Below the pieces are notes generated by a model, which was given only the letters and a program-made list of their open reading frames with translations, was not told the DNA's origin and did not search any database. Of a stretch of DNA of 64,000 nucleotides, positions 1 to 11,086 are shown in pieces. The translations under genes and the position numbers were made by a program. The first letter of the stretch is position 1, and the number at the start of each line of letters is the position of its first letter. Origin of the DNA: Haematococcus lacustris. Taxonomy: Eukaryota > Chlorophyta > Chlorophyceae > Chlamydomonadales > Haematococcaceae. The stretch lies in NCBI GenBank assembly GCA_030144725.1, contig JASKMD010000031.1, forward strand, positions 7,826,681 to 7,890,680. The letters run 5' to 3'.

Positions 1-1115
1 GCAGCCCCGTCCCGCACTTCTCACCAGTAGGGTAGTAGCCGTCAGTGAAGTACTGGCGCACCTACACAGGGGCATCACCAGCCATGAAAGCGCATGCTTG
101 CCTGGTCAGATGGCAATGTGGAGCAATGAGGGAGGTTGAATGTGCACAGTGCATGACACTGCAGCCATGATCAAGGCCCAGCCATGTGGCCATGGCCTTA
201 CCAGAGTGGCTGCCCCAGTGACAGAGGGACAGGACATGGAGGTGCCCAAGTTTAAAGAAACTGCACACCAGTTTCCTTTGAATACAGCATTCGCCGTATG
301 GTATGTCACTACTATGGTATGTCACTACTATGGTATGCCACTACTGTACTATATAGAAGTCGCTTTGCGAACTGCGCCAGATCGCATCGCATTATGAGAA
401 GGTACCTTTGACCCGCGGGTAAAGTCGAGCTACGACCATGAGGGTATAAACCTGGGCCATGCCAGTTTGGGCAATATGTCATGCACCTCGGTAAACCACT
501 GCTGCACACGTGTCCATCAAGTGAGCAGCATCAACCGGCAAACCAAGCACCCTACAAGCACCCACACATGTCGCTAGGACCATTGAATGGGCAAGAGTCA
601 GGTTGCCTGATGTGGTGATGCCAGTGCTGCTAATTACGTCCTCCCAGTCAATACAGATCGTGTACCTCCATACTGTGACTTCCTCAAGACCAGGTCGTGG
701 CTCTGATTGGCTTGGCTGCCAGAGGGGGGCTAGGATCAAACGAGTCTCAGACAGCATATGTGTGTGGCACAGGCGCTGGCACTGGCACACACACCAGAAT
801 GGCTGAGCTGAAGTGGGCAATAGGCTCACTGGCAGTAGCCTTTACAATGATGCGCTCGCAGCCTGGTTCGATTCCAACTCTTGCTTTATTTTGGTGTAGC
901 ATGAGTGCTGTAGGGTTCAGGAGTTGCATGAGAACATCTAAATTGACTAGGGATTAGCCTCACGCGCCCCCTCCATGTTGTCTGTAGTACGTGCCAAAAC
1001 AATCCCACTGCGCAGAGGTGTTGGCTTCCATACATACAATCGGGTTGTTCTCCACTGTGTCACCACACATGACGGGATGACATCCATGATGTGATGGGGG
1101 TTCTTCCCTTGCTAC
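1..1115. other. No recognisable gene; short tandem repeat near 300-345
   Basis: No open frame here has a recognisable domain, and the short frames on both strands overlap without coding character. The only structure seen is a local tandem repeat at about 300-345, in which a roughly 17-bp unit around TATGGTATG is present about three times. The stretch is probably decayed intergenic or transposon-derived DNA. Confidence 0.5.
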
Positions 1116-1358
1116 ATCACTCCTACAAATTAATCCCTGCGTTCTTCCCTGCGTTTTGGACCAACTTTGTCCGATCGGACTGAAATTTTGATAGATGGTG
1201 TTTTGCAGAAAATAAAACATATTGGTTTTTGAGAAATATTTTCAAAAAACATTATGTTTTATTTTCTGCAAAACACCATCTATCAAAATTTCAGTCCGAT
1301 CGGACAAAGTTGGTCCAAAACGCAGGGAAGAATGCAGGGATTAATTTGTAGGAGTGAT
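1116..1358. repeat. 243-bp near-perfect inverted repeat (foldback / MITE-like hairpin)
   Basis: The arms at about 1116-1226 and 1248-1358 are almost perfect reverse complements; I saw one clear mismatch in the outer arm (near 1136 versus 1334). The pairing continues inwards through an AT-rich segment to a loop of about 10 nt near 1237. The arms are AT-rich relative to the surrounding DNA. This is the form of a miniature inverted-repeat element or a long hairpin precursor of small RNAs. No coding sequence lies inside, and target-site duplications are not obvious. Confidence 0.85.
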
Positions 1359-1732
1359 GGGCCACAGCCTTAAGTGATAAGGATGATGCTGAAGCATAGC
1401 ACTTGCTAGGCGTGCCAGGCTCGGACCTAGCACCACCACTCAAAAGGACATAGCTGTCGCCAATATCACCGCCTACAAGACATGTTGGGGTAGATGTGCA
1501 GAACCCCGCGAATGCAGCCACTATGAGTGCCGTGAGATGCGGCCATAGGCTCACTTGAAGTTAATGAAGGCATCCCATATCTCCCCCCACACATAAGGGC
1601 TGAGCTATCTCAATGGAGGGGCGACAGAGGTCGGCATGAAGCACATACTCTGATGTAAGCAACAGCTTGGACAGTGCCTAGTGCACACACCACGGTGCTA
1701 CAGGTTGTTAGGCCTAGGCTTTGGGTGCTCGG

Positions 1733-2735
1733 TCTCGTAGCTTCTTTGAATACCGGGCCTCAGTACTCCTTGCCTAGGGCCGGTGCCCTTGCGCGGTGTG
1801 GCCACAAGCACAGCTCCACTGGCGCCATGGGGCCTCCCCTGCCCGCTGGAGGATGAGGGCTGAGTCACAGTCTCTGCCCACCCATCTGCCAAGGTCCCCA
1901 GGGGTGGCCTGGTTCACCCAGGGGCACCACATCAGGCAGTGCACTGGCGCATGAAACTGCTGGCTTTGGGCGGACCACAACAAGCGGTCCTCAACCTGAC
2001 CTGCTCAAGGTTGCCGGCTCACAGGTCTGGTGGGCTCGCTGCGATTCAGCCTCCTCTTGCATGGCTGGGCACTGATTGCAGCTGAGCTGACCCGGCTGAT
2101 GCAAAACTCATGCACTGTCACCACCTTGCCAGGCAGCCTGTCTGTTGGCTTCACGCTGTTGGGCCTCTCTACCACCTTGCGACAGGCCTGTAGCACGGCA
2201 TGGGCTCCCTCCCACCCACGTTAGATGACTTTACGGCGTTCGATGCCAGTGTTGCAAATAAATACCACCAGCTGCTTGCGTGTCCCCACCCACTGCTGGG
2301 ACACATCAGCTGCCACCTACTCCAGCTGCATAGCACACAAGGCACACAATGCGCATGATGGCCACATGGTCACATGGGGGGCAGTCATCAGCCCCTGGCC
2401 TTGCCCCTCCCTGCCATCAGCACTCTCACCCTCCTTCTGCTCTGCCCACTTGGGGTGTAGGCCTTATGTCCACACTGCATCCCAGGTGGCCGGGGTGACG
2501 GCCACATGCCGCTGGATGGCCACCAGGGAGGTGCCTGCTGGGGTGGCTGCTGCCAGATGTTGCAGCTGGGGCTTGACGCCGTCATTCCAACGCTGAGTGT
2601 TGCGGCGAGCCTGGATCAGGCCGCTGTCATGCAGCACCTGGCTCCTGGTCAACTTGCATCTGTAAAAGCTGTCCAGGACGCCATCTTCATCCCACACCCC
2701 CGAGGCTGCGCTGGCAGGTGTCCGCCACAGCCCTG
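1733..2735 (-). pseudogene. Decayed Fanzor/TnpB-like copy (copy C)
   Basis: Minus-strand fragments align in order with the better-preserved copy at 8700-11086. They are a WDAVW-ending block (about 2464-2697) matching the segment after RuvC-I, a TVHEF...SRVSSA block (about 2080-2120) matching the RuvC-II glutamate region (Glu codon at 2107-2109), MWCP, and GRWVGRDCDSAL (about 1850-1890), which matches the RuvC-III Asp motif (Asp codon at 1870-1872). The fragments lie in different frames, and the RuvC-I aspartate motif is not intact, so this is a pseudogene. The conserved 3' non-coding block seen behind the other copies is not recognisable below 1733. Confidence 0.7.
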
Positions 2736-3339
2736 CAAACTGCCACCTACTTGCATGACCTGCGCCAAACCATGGCCTTTAACAAGTATGACCAACATGC
2801 GGCCACAATGTCAACAGCCATGACCTCTTCCACACTGCGCCTACTCCGTCGCAGCCTTGCCAATTCTCACCTGCATGCATGATCTGCGCCAAAACATGGG
2901 CGTCATTACTTGTGACGAATAATATGTGTCCCCCTCTTCTCCTCCTCAGCCATTGCAGCATCCACCACCACACCTTCACCTGCAAGGGGTGGTCACGGGT
3001 GTGGGAAAGGAGCAGCAGCAGGCCTTTGTTGCCCTCAACGGAGCCATGCATACCCCTAGCTTGGTCTTCCACCGTGCTGACCCTGACCGCCCCTTTCATA
3101 CACCATACTGACTGGCCCACTGTTGGCTGCAGTGCTGTTATAGGCTAGGCTGACAACGGTGGCATGCATCTGCCGCAGCGAGGGTAAGCACAAGCGCACT
3201 TGCAGCTCCTACTGGGATGAAAGGTATGGGGGGAGGGGGGCCTATAAGGGGGCCCAAGGTGGGGGGGCGACACGGCAGCTGCCCAGCTGCCTGACTGCTG
3301 CCACCTACAGCCCAGGCCATCAAAACCCCTGTGTCCCTA
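2736..3339. other. No recognisable gene
   Basis: Short frames occur on both strands but none has a recognisable domain. The segment may be the eroded 5' part of the minus-strand Fanzor-like copy, but I could not align it to the N-terminal part of the copy at 8700-11086. Confidence 0.4.
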
Positions 3340-3915
3340 CCTGCATGGTATCACCGCCGCACGGCTATAGGGTCCTGCGACGTTTGTCTACAGGGTCTTG
3401 CCGCACGCCTACAGGGTCCTGCTACATTAGGCTACAGGGTCCTGCCGCACGCCTACAGGGTCCTGCCACATTAGGCTACAGGGTTCTGCCGCACGCCTAC
3501 AGGTTCCTACGACATATTCTCACAGGGTCCTGCCGCACGGCTACAGGGTCATACGACACAGTTTTACAGGGTCCTGCCGCACGGCTACAGGGTTCTGCGA
3601 CACATTCTCACAGGGTTGTGCCGCACGGCTACAGGGTCGTACGATACACGTCTACAGGGTTCTGCCGCACGGCTACAGGGTCTTACGACACACGTCTACA
3701 GGGTTCTGCCGCACGGCTACAGGGTCTTACATTAAAGTTTCACAGGGTCCTGCCGCACGGCTACAGGGTTCTGCGACACATTCTCACAGGGTTCTGCCGC
3801 ACGGCTACAGGGTCCTACGACATATTCCCACAGGGTCCTGCCGCACGGCTACAGGTTCCTACGACACACGTTCACAGGGTCCTGCCACACGCCTACAGGG
3901 TCCTGCCACAACGTA
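3340..3915. repeat. Minisatellite built on CAGGGTCCTG core
   Basis: Irregular tandem units of about 21-22 bp share the core CTACAGGGT[C/T]CTGC, alternating with CCGCACG segments. The family is the same as the array at 6900-8402 but in the opposite orientation. The long frame through it is a by-product of the repeat period. Confidence 0.85.
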
Positions 3916-3994
3916 TGCAACGACGCCCGAACACCTTGCAACACCACAACAAACGGCATGTATTGCTGGTGCTAAGCACATGCATTGATGGAAG

Positions 3995-4445
3995 GTGACA
4001 ACACCACACAACAACACCACACAACAACACTACAACAACAACACAACGACTCATGCATTGCTCACCACCTATGCCATGTGCACAACCACAAGGACTGGTT
4101 GCACCTCATTGCTATGGGCTAACACCTCATCACTTTGCCTTGCTGTCTATGCCCCATGGCACCAAATCAGGCTGGGGTAGGCTAGGCTAGGCTGGGCTAG
4201 CCTGGGGTAGGCTAGGCTAGGCCAGGCTGGGGTAGGCTAGGCTAGGCTAGGCTGGGGTAGGCTGGGTTAGGCTTGGCTCCAGGTTGCCCACTCCAGGTTG
4301 CCCGCTCCAGGCTGCCCGCTTCAGGCTGCCCGCTCTAGGCTGCCCGCTCCAGGCTGCCCGCTCCAGGCTGCCCGCTCCATGCTGCCCGCTCCATGCTGCC
4401 CACTCCGGGCTGCCCGCTCCAGGCTGCCCGCTCCATGCTGCTACG
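3995..4445. repeat. Cluster of three low-complexity tracts
   Basis: Three adjacent arrays follow each other: an ACAACACCAC-type tract (about 3997-4050), a GGCTAGGCTGGG-type array (about 4167-4275), and a 14-bp GCTGCCCGCTCCAG array (about 4275-4440). Between the first two lies about 110 bp of unique sequence. No gene is seen. Confidence 0.8.
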
Positions 4446-5008
4446 CCAAGGGCTGCTGGGTGCCATTGGGTGGGGGAGAGGAGAGAAGAGGGGAGGAGGG
4501 GAGGAGGGGAGGAGGGTAGGTAGGTGGCAGACTTGGAAGTGGTGGTGGTGGGCTTGGGCAGGGAAGGGGGAAGGGGGAAGGGGGCAAGGGGCAGCAGTGT
4601 GACCATCAGACCTGCGGCAGCAAGAGGCATCCTTGCATATAGGCTTGGCATTGGGGACCACTCATGTGCAGGGACTGGCCACTCACAGTTATGCTCCATG
4701 TCACGACGCCGGGGGAGGGTACGGGGTACGAGGAGGGTACGGTCCTTGCTGGCTCCTTGTTTGTTGCTGCACTACCGCCATGCTTGCAATCAACCCGGCC
4801 ATGCTTCACCTGCCATGCTCCAGCTGTCGACAACTGCAATCAACAATCAGCCAGCAAGCAGATGGATTAGGACATGCATGACCAGAACCGGGCAGGCTAG
4901 GCTGACACCTCCCAAGCATGTGCACTCACCGGAAGTCCTGGCTGCCGCTCCAAGCGCCTCCTACCTGCTGCTCTTGGCTGCTACTCTTGCTTTCTGCTCA
5001 TGGCTGCA
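4446..5008. other. No recognisable gene
   Basis: The sequence starts purine-rich (about 4465-4600) and then becomes ordinary. The open frames crossing it run into the GGGGA tract and are artefacts of that tract. Confidence 0.4.
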
Positions 5009-5277
5009 GGGGAGGGGAGGGGAGGGGAGGGGAGGGGAGGGGAGGGGAGGGGAGGGGAGGGGAGGGGAGGGGAGGGGAGGGGAGGGGAGGGGAGGGGAGG
5101 GGAGGGGAGGGGAGGGGAGGGGAGGGGAGGGGAGGGGAGGGGAGGGGAGGGGAGGGGAGGGGAGGGGAGGGGAGGGGAGGGGAGGGGAGGGGAGGGGAAG
5201 GGAGGGGAGGGGAGGGGAGGGGAGGGGAGGGGAGGGGAGGGGAGGGGAGGGGAGGGGAGGGGAGGGGAGGGGAGGGG
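5009..5277. repeat. Pentanucleotide GGGGA/TCCCC tract, about 269 bp
   Basis: About 53 near-perfect GGGGA units run here with a single interruption near 5199 (GGGGAAGGGA). One strand is pure purine, so triplex or G-quadruplex formation is plausible. All open frames across it (GGEGR and PPLPS repeats) are repeat artefacts. Confidence 0.95.
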
Positions 5278-6640
5278 GCCGCTCCTGGCTGCTCCTCTTG
5301 GCTGCTCCTCTTGGTTGCGCCTCCTGGGGAGTGGTGGGTCTGGCAGGTGGTGCCACCAAGGGTGAGGGTGAGGGTGAGGATGACAGTCACCAAGGGTGAG
5401 GGTGAGGGTGAGGAGGAGGAGGAGGTGAGGAGGGGGTGGAGCGATGGTCGCACGATGAGCGCACAAGGGGGAGCCAAGGGGTTCAGCATGGCAGTTACAC
5501 AGTCCTTACCTCCATGTTCCTCCAGGCCTGGGTAAGGGTGAGGGAGAGGAGGAGGAGGGGGGTGTGAGGGAAGGAGGTGAGGAGGAGGAGGTGAGGGGGA
5601 GGAGGGAGAAGAGGCATGGGAAAGAAGAGTGGAGTGGAGGGGAGGGGAGAGGGAGGGGAGGGGGCCTGTTGCTCCTTGCTGCCGCTCTGGCTGCTGAGCT
5701 GACCATCACACCTGCAGCAAACAAGGGGCGTGCTAGGATGAGGAGGAGGCCACTGATGAGGAGGAGGCCACTGATGGGGAGGGTTGGGCTGGGCACAAGG
5801 GGTCACTTATGTGCGTGGGGCTAGCCACTCACTGCTTGCTCCATGCGGTCCCTTGATCATTCCTTAGGGGGAGGGAGAGGGGGAGTGGGGGATCTGGCAG
5901 GTGGTGGTGGGCAGTGTGGTAGGGAGGAGGGAGGAGGGAAGAGGGAGGAGGGAAGAGCGAAGAGGGAGGAGGGTACGCTTTAACTCTTGTCCGCCGCCCT
6001 GGCTGCCGCTGCTTGTTGCCGTTGTGGTTGCTGCTTCTGGCTGATGGAAGGTGCCACTGCGCCTTGGCACCGAACCTGCTCAAGCAACACATGGCACATG
6101 GCACATGACACATGCCACGCTCCAACCTCGCGGTCGCACCTCAGAATCGCATATATGCATCGCACCTTTGCAAGCTACCTTTGTGCCGTTCGCCCTCAAC
6201 TCTGTGCTTGATCACAAATACCCTATTCCTTTCGCTGATCGCTAATGGCTGCGAGACCGAGCTGCATGCTGGCCTCTTGGCTGATGACTGATGGCTGCGA
6301 AGGCTAGCTGGCCCGCATTTCATGGCCGGCTGTGAGGCTGCGCATTTGAGCGCTGTTGATGTCGCTGCTGCTGAGTTTGGGATGGATGTGTCGCGTGTTG
6401 CGTGTTGCTGCATTACTGCGGGCTTTGCGAGGTCGACATGGTTTCCTCTCATGGCGCCTCGCGACCTCATGGCACACCAACGGCATGCTTGGTGGCAGCT
6501 AGCGCAGATCCCAATACCAAGCCCGTCAGTTTTCGCGCTCTTGCATGCAAAACACATGCAGAAAGCGGGGTTGGCGAAACCCTGCACAGCGTCTTTGAAT
6601 CACTTAGGAGAACCCTGCACTAGGTTAGCAACTTGACTTT
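5278..6640. other. Purine-rich DNA with GGTGAGG runs, no gene
   Basis: Short GAGG/GGTGAGGG runs occur at about 5360-5430, 5530-5660 and 5866-5975. The DNA from 5990 to 6640 is less biased, but I recognise no protein or RNA gene in it. Confidence 0.4.
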
Positions 6641-6900
6641 GCACATGCTACCTACTAGGTTGTGCTTCTATTCTGATGCCTGACAACTCCTCATACTCAG
6701 AAATTTTAAAAAGTCACTTCAGTCAGTAAGCACCATCTCCCTTAGCCAAATTCGGGGTGAGGGCCAGGCTGATGGTCCAGCAGCTCCGCAATGACCAGAA
6801 TTTCACTTTGGCCCAAGAGAGTCTTCTCCTCCACTAGGTCACAGCAGCCTACATGCCAAGTCTCAGACCTCAACTCGCAAGTTTGCCGAGCCAGCCAGCC
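6640..6900. repeat. Direct repeat 1 flanking the GGACCCTGT minisatellite
   Basis: About 260 bp that match, at moderate identity, the segment at about 8440-8700. Shared stretches include CTACTAGGTTG, CTCATACTCA, TCCCTTAGCCAAA, CTTTGGCCCAAGAGAGTCTT, AGGTCACAGCAGCC and AGACCTCAACTC. The two copies bracket the minisatellite in the same orientation. Confidence 0.8.
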
Positions 6901-8180
6901 CCTGTGGGCCAGGACCCTGTGGTGAGGTGCCAGAACCCTGTGGTGTGGTGCCAGGACCCTGTGGTGTGGTGCCAGGACCCTGTGGTATGGTGCCAGGACC
7001 CTGTGGGAGTGGTGCCAGGACCCTGTAGGCGTGCGGCAGAACCCTGTAGCCAAACGTCGCAGGACCCTGTAGGCGTGCGGCAGAACCCTGTAGCCAAACG
7101 TCGCAGGACCCTGTAGGCGTGCGGCAGAACCCTGTAGCCAAACGTCGCAGGACCCTGTAGGCGTGCGGCAGGACCCTGTAGCCAAACGTCGCAGGACCCT
7201 GTAGGCGTGCGGCAGAACCCTGTAGCCAAACGTCGCAGGACCCTGTAGGCGTGCGGCAGAACCCTGTAGCCAAACGTCGCAGGACCCTGTAGGCGTGCGG
7301 CAGAACCCTGTAGCCAAACGTCGCAGGACCCTGTAGGCGTGCGGCAGAACCCTGTAGCCAAACGTCGCAGGACCCTGTAGGCGTGCGGCAGAACCCTGTA
7401 GCCAACCGTCGCAGGACCCTGTAGGCGTGCGGCAGAACCCTGTAGCCAAACGTCGCAGGACCCTGTAGGCGTGCGGCAGGACCCTGTAGCCAAACGTCGC
7501 AGGACCCTGTAGGCGTGCGGCAGAACCCTGTAGCCAAACGTCGCAGGACCCTGTAGGCGTGCGGCAGAACCCTGTAGCCAAACGTCGCAGGACCCTGTAG
7601 GCGTGCGGCAGAACCCTGTAGCCAAACGTCGCAGGACCCTGTAGGCGTGCGGCAGGACCCTGTAGCCAATCGTCGCAGGACCCTGTAGGCGTGCGGCAGG
7701 ACCCTGTAGACTAACGTCGCAGGACCCTGTGTGCCAGAACCCTGTGGGTGTGCAGCAGGACACAGTAGGCCAGGACCCTGTGGTGCCAGGACCCTGTGAT
7801 GTGGTGCCCGGACCCTGTGGTGTGGTGCCAGGACCCTGTGTGCCAGGACCCTGTGGTGTGGTGCCAGGACCCTGTGGTGTCTGGACCCTGTGGTGTGGTG
7901 CTAGGACCCTGTAGGCCAGGACCCTGTGGTGTGGTGCCAGAACCCTGTAGGCCAAGACCTGGTGGTATGGTGCCCGGACCCTGTGGTGTGGTGCCAGAAC
8001 CCTGTAGGCCAGGACCCTGTGGTGAGGTGCCAGGACCCTGTGGTGTGGTGCCAGGACCCTGTGGTGTGGTGCCAGGACCCTGTAAGCCAGGACCCTGTGG
8101 TGTGGTGCCAGGACCCTGTGAGCCACAACCCTGTGGTGTGGTACCTGGACCCTGTGGAGAAAGACACACATCGTAGGACC
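6900..8180. repeat. GGACCCTGT minisatellite with 44-bp higher-order unit
   Basis: From about 7035 to 7710 there are roughly 15 copies of a 44-bp unit made of two half-units, CAGAACCCTGTAGCCAAACGT and CGCAGGACCCTGTAGGCGTGCG. On both sides the array decays into 21-22-bp units of the CCAGGACCCTGTGGTGTGGTG type. There are no unique spacers between copies, so it is not CRISPR-like. The long minus-strand frames of the RVLPHAYRVL type come from the repeat period. Confidence 0.9.
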
Positions 8181-8405
8181 CTGTACAGGGTCCTGGCACA
8201 CATGGTCGAAAGCATCCAAACGGGGTCAACATGACCAACCACCGGCTATGTAGGAATCCTAACTGGGTTCTATCACATAGGGATGCAAAGAATGATTATA
8301 ATATCAACACTCATAGGGTACACAGGACCCTGTACAGGGTCAGCAGGACCCTGTACAGGGTCCTACGACCATGATGTCGCTAGGACCCTGTACAGGGTCC
8401 TAGGA
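8160..8405. repeat. Palindromic GGACCCTGTACAGGGTCC units
   Basis: At about 8173-8192, 8318-8340, 8350-8370 and 8381-8402 the minisatellite core appears as head-to-head pairs, giving perfect or near-perfect 18-20-bp palindromes such as AGGACCCTGTACAGGGTCCT. These could extrude as small cruciforms. Confidence 0.85.
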
Positions 8406-8439
8406 CACGGGCCATAGCTCATCACTGGCTGAGACTTTT

Positions 8440-8700
8440 TGCATGCCACCTACTAGGTTGGGCAGCTGTAACCACCCTCCACAACCTCTCATACTCACAT
8501 TTCATGAAAAGTGACTTTGGTCACACGGTGCCAACTCCCTTAGCCAAAATCAGGGTCTCAGCCCCACACCTGGCCCAGCAACTCGACACCGAGTGAGAAT
8601 TACACTTTGGCCCAAGAGAGTCTTGTCATCCCCTAGGTCACAGCAGCCCACATACCAAGTTTCAGACCTCAACTCTCAGGTTTTTCAAGCCAGCCAGGCC
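8440..8700. repeat. Direct repeat 2 flanking the GGACCCTGT minisatellite
   Basis: Second copy of the 260-bp sequence at 6640-6900, in the same orientation. It runs directly into the first recognisable exon of the Fanzor-like gene, so the open frame upstream of about 8700 is probably repeat DNA and not coding. Confidence 0.8.
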
Positions 8701-11086
8701 TTAATTTGCACGAGTGAGCAGCATGAGCTGGGCAGCATCAACCTCAAGGGTGACGCCAACACCATCGACGCACACTCCATGCAGCTGGCGGTGGCCATGC
8801 AGCAGCATTACTCCAACCCAGGCAAGTGGTGGTGGTGACTAGACCCCGGGACCTGACCTGCCTTTATACCTGACCTGACCTGACCTGACCTTATACCTGA
8901 CCTGACCTGACCTGACCTGACCTGACCTGACCTTATACCTAACCTGACCTTATACCTGACCTTGTACCTGACCTGACCTGACCTGACCTGCAGAGCGCAT
9001 TGTCAAGCTCTACGCCAAGGCTGCCAGGGCCCAGCTAGGCTGGAGTGGGGAGGAGGCGCAGCTGTTCATCAGGATGGCGTGCGGGTATGGCATCAACGCC
9101 CAGAGCTCAGAGCTGAAGGCCGCCACACTGGACAAGGGCCATGTGGAGGACCTGATAAAGGAGGCCAACAAGCACCGCCGCCTACTGGGCATGAAGAAGC
9201 AAGGCTCCCTGCAGGACACCCTGCCCCTGCCCTGCCGCATGCGCCATGCAGTGCATGTGTGCCGGTGGCTAGAGCGGTGGCAGCAGCCCCACCCCCCCCC
9301 CGTGCCAGGGCAGCCAAAGCGCAGCAAGAGGCGTGGGGTTGGTCCCCGGACCCTGACCTGCCCACCCCCCTTCACCCTCACCCCCATGGCCAGGGTGGGG
9401 GTGCATTTCATCAAGGTGGACAGCCGGGTGCTGCATGGGGTGTGCAGGCAGCTGGGCCTGACCAAGGAAACCCGGGCAGCATTCACCTCAGAGCCAGCAC
9501 TGAGCCATCACTGGGCCAGGTGGTTCAACACCAACAAGCTTGGCAACCAGGGGTTTGATTTCGAGAGGTTGGTGGACACAGATGGTGTCAGCGTGTGCGT
9601 GCACTACACGCGCCCCCTTCCCCCTCCTCCAGCCCCACCTCCAGTTGCCAGCAGCAGCAGCAGCACCAGCAGCCGCCCAAGTGCAACGGCAGCAGCGGCT
9701 CATGCAGTGGGGCTCCCCCACATAGGCAGGGGCATAGCTGAGATGCGTGAGTTCGTGTTTGACCCAGACACACAGATTGGGGTGGGCATCGACCCTGGCG
9801 TCACCCAGGCAGTCAGCGCAGCCTCGGGTGTGTGGGATCCGCAGTCAGGCCAGCTGATGGCAGACCAGCTGCGCCGGTGGAAGCTGACCAAGGGCGAGGT
9901 GAAGCATGCCAGCGGCCTGAACAATGCCCGCCGTGACACAGAGCGGTGGCTAGCACCGATCAAGCCCCACCTCCAGCACCTGGCAGCAGCAAGCTCAGCC
10001 GGCACCTCCCTGGAGGCCAACCTGAAGTACATCACCGTCACCCTGGCCACCTGGGATGCGGTGTGGGAGGTGTACCTGGACCCCAAGTGGGCACGGCAGC
10101 GGCTTAGGCTGTACGGAGCCCAGGACCGCGCCCTTGAGCAGTTCTTCAACAAGGTGAGGGTGGGTGGGTAGGTAGGTGGGAGGGAGGGAGGGTAAGGGAC
10201 TGAGAGGTGGTGGGTTGGGCATGATATGAAGGAGTACTTGACTGTGCCATGCCTAACATGGTGTCACCATGTCAGCCACCATGTGTGTGCCTTGTGTGCA
10301 TGGCTGCAGCTGGAGAAGGAGATGGCTGAGCTGTCTATGAAGCGCCATGGGCATGCCAAGCAGCTGGTGGTGTTCTTTGGTGCGGCTACCATTGGCACTG
10401 GGGGAGGCTGGGGTGCTAATGCGGTGTTGCGTGCCTGCCGCAAGGTGGTGTGCAGGCCCAGGGGCCCAGACCAGCTGCGAGGCAGGGTGGTGCTTGTGGA
10501 TGAGCACCGGACCAGCCGGGTCAGCTCAGCAGTGAATGGCCAGCAGCCCTGTGAGGAGGAGCTGGACAAACTCAGGGCCACCAGGCCTGCAGGCTGGAAG
10601 CCACCAGCAGGGCAGTGGGAACAGCGCCTGGTGCGCCCAGCCTGGAGCCAGGAGCGTGACCAGCCAGTGCGGGGCCTGATGTGGTGCCCTGTAGTGGCTC
10701 CCCGCAAGCCCCCACAGGCCCCACGCAGCAGCCAGGCAGCCACACAGCCAGCAGCCTCAGAGCCAGGGCCCAGCACTCCCCTGCCAGCCAAGCGCAGCAA
10801 GCGCACCAAGGCTGAGCCAGAGGCAGCTGAGCCCACCAAGGGCAAGGGCAAGGGCAAAGCTGCCAAAGCCAAGCCAGCACCACAGCCAGGCAGGTGGCTG
10901 GACAGGGACTGCAATGCAGCGCTGAACATGCAGCGCATTGGCGAGAGCAGGTGGCGCCCACTGGAGCTGTGCTACTGGCCAGAGCAGGGAGCACTGCCAG
11001 CCAAGGGCAAGGAGTACCCTGGCCTGGGCTACAAGCGGCTGCGAGACAAGCCACCCAAGCCCAATCAGCAGGCTGCTGAGGCATAG
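8700..11086 (+). CDS. Fanzor/TnpB-like RNA-guided nuclease family protein (copy A, three exons, 5' end uncertain)
   Basis: Proposed exons are about 8700-8821, 8994-10153 and 10310-11086 (stop TAG at 11084). They join in frame through a GC-AG intron (donor AG|GCAAGT) and a GT-AG intron. The C-terminal half carries the split RuvC nuclease signature of the TnpB/Fanzor/Cas12 family. RuvC-I is VGIDPGVTQAVS (Asp codon 9791-9793), RuvC-II is VLVDEHRTSR (Glu 10502-10504), and RuvC-III is DRDCNAALN (Asp 10907-10909). All three acidic residues are intact. In known Fanzors this domain cuts DNA guided by an omega RNA encoded at the element's 3' end. The zinc ribbon expected between RuvC-II and III looks degenerate: SS replaces the usual CxxC, and only isolated Cys (QQPC, MWCP) remain. 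A Pro/Ala/Lys-rich insert (about 10690-10890) precedes RuvC-III. The true start codon is not clear because upstream DNA is repeat. Confidence 0.72.
8866..8993 (+). repeat. CTGAC pentanucleotide array forming intron 1 of the Fanzor-like gene
   Basis: Nearly the whole first intron (8822-8993) of the Fanzor-like gene consists of CTGAC units with TTATAC interruptions. It begins with the GC donor GCAAGT and ends at ACCTGCAG. The repeat also supplies potential branch-point sequence (CTGAC). Confidence 0.8.

Noticed and set aside
845..880. B-box-like GGTTCGATTCC at about 861-871 considered as a tRNA gene
   Set aside because: No D-arm, A-box or acceptor stem of the right spacing on either side.
4961..5535. 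GGEGR and PPLPS proteins on both strands
   Set aside because: Pure products of the GGGGA tract; all frames on both strands are equally open.
7035..7710. Regular 44-bp repeats considered as a CRISPR array
   Set aside because: Units are directly joined with no unique spacers, are composed of two related half-units, and the setting is a eukaryotic nuclear genome.
6742..8242. Several 100-450-codon frames over the GGACCCTGT minisatellite
   Set aside because: The 44-bp and 22-bp periods leave frames open by chance; all translations are repeats without a unique domain.
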